Assembly: GCA_945787595.1 (NCBI GenBank)
Contig: CALZJV010000417.1
Location: 1-5,714, forward strand
Length of the DNA stretch: 5,714 bases
Reading direction: 5' to 3'
Source: an uncultured Desulfobacterales bacterium
GTDB lineage: Bacteria > Desulfobacterota > Desulfobacteria > Desulfobacterales > JAFDCJ01
Within the stretch, counting starts at the first letter, position 1. Each line of letters starts with the position of its first letter. A model generated the notes under the pieces. That model was not told where the DNA came from. It did not search any database and saw only the letters and a list, made by a program, of their open reading frames with translations. This document shows positions 5,288 to 5,714 of the stretch, piece after piece. The translations under genes and the position numbers were made by a program.

Positions 5288-5714
5288 TTAATCAAGACCG
5301 GTTTTCAAGAATGTTTTTGCCGACTTCCATGAATCCATCAGAATTTGAAGTGTTCCCTGGCGGATTTCTTCGCGGAAATCGAATAGCGTATTAAACTCAT
5401 CTGAGTTTTGTTTCATTGTCTCCTGCGACATGATCGGGGTGGATATCAAAAGAGACCGTTCATAATTTTTGAATAGCCGACGGGCCATATTCACGCTTAA
5501 GTTACCGAAATCTTGATCAAATATTCTTCGCCAATGGCGGGTCCACCCTGGAATCATAAAAAAAGTTCCGGCTACTTTGCATTGTTCCTCATAGTAGGCG
5601 CGGCGGCCACCGATAATCAGGCCGACACAGTCATCCACCGGATGGTCTTCATCCATCGGGATAAATATCGGTACGCCGGCATCGGATAAAAGTTCATCCG
5701 GTTTTTCAAGTGCA
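5288..5714 (-). CDS. DUF1638-family protein, 5' end outside the window
   Basis: The frame is open from the right edge (first full codon at 5713-5711) to TAA at 5290-5288, giving the last 141 residues. Near the edge it reads AGVPIFIP, then DDCVGLIIGGRRAYYEE (28-44), then AGTFFMIPGWTRHW (48-61). DUF1638 proteins characteristically read 'PL-V-I-P-R-A-H-D-C-I-x-L-x-L-G-S-R-x-x-Y ... PGTY-x-x-TPGW', so the central part of that family is clearly present. Here the usual R-A-H-D-C is replaced by a longer segment with D-D-C (Cys29), and Cys45 is extra. An internal ATG at 5656 would give a 122-residue product but would cut the conserved strand, so the true start lies beyond the window. Function is unknown. 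I recall members near corrinoid-dependent methyltransferase genes. The 219 bases to the selenoprotein start hold no convincing gene, so co-transcription is likely but not certain. Confidence 0.75.
   Translation of the reverse strand, partial: ALEKPDELLSDAGVPIFIPMDEDHPVDDCVGLIIGGRRAYYEEQCKVAGTFFMIPGWTRHWRRIFDQDFGNLSVNMARRLFKNYERSLLISTPIMSQETMKQNSDEFNTLFDFREEIRQGTLQILMDSWKSAKTFLKTGLD

Overview
The window looks like part of a chromosome of an anaerobic bacterium with moderate GC. The best guess is a sulfate reducer or relative in Desulfobacterota. That guess rests on gene content (a fused cobalt/nickel ECF transporter, a DUF1638 protein, a probable UGA-recoded selenoprotein) and on degenerate 7-base intergenic repeats. 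It is an inference; no marker gene is present.

Layout from left to right. Bases 1-107 (minus) hold the first 35 codons of a gene that runs off the left edge and looks like the start of a PAS-domain sensor or regulator. Bases 108-448 are non-coding and carry three blocks of degenerate heptamers plus a weak terminator candidate. Bases 449-3101 (minus) are a two-gene operon for a group I energy-coupling-factor transporter: a CbiM-type substrate-binding membrane protein with a CbiN-like C-terminal extension, followed 7 bases later by a CbiQ-CbiO fusion (T component joined to ATPase). Two polypeptides thus supply the functions usually spread over four. The substrate is Co2+ or Ni2+. Bases 3102-3433 are a divergent intergenic region with inverted repeats but no recognisable B12 riboswitch. 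Bases 3434-3865 (plus) encode a small FMN-binding split-barrel protein of the pyridoxamine-phosphate-oxidase superfamily, ending tail-to-tail with the next cluster across a hairpin.

Bases 3887-5714 (minus) form a compact cluster, in transcription order: a DUF1638 protein (5' end outside the window), a small thioredoxin-fold protein, a possible 47-residue ORF overlapping both neighbours, and a YkgJ-type cysteine-cluster protein. The thioredoxin-fold gene is the main discovery. Read conventionally it starts at an internal ATG (5002) and lacks its active site. Upstream in the same frame is an ATG at 5068 with a strong Shine-Dalgarno, and the only interruption is one TGA at 5020-5018. Reading that TGA as selenocysteine gives a 98-residue protein with a Sec-x-x-Cys redox motif exactly where a thioredoxin fold needs it, followed by a stem-loop with a GGU apical loop suitable as a bacterial SECIS element.

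Functionally, the right-hand cluster combines a redox-active selenoprotein, a Cys-rich metal-binding-type protein and a DUF1638 protein, a family I recall near corrinoid methyltransferase genes. The left-hand operon imports cobalt or nickel. A link through corrinoid or metal metabolism is possible but is not shown by the sequence.
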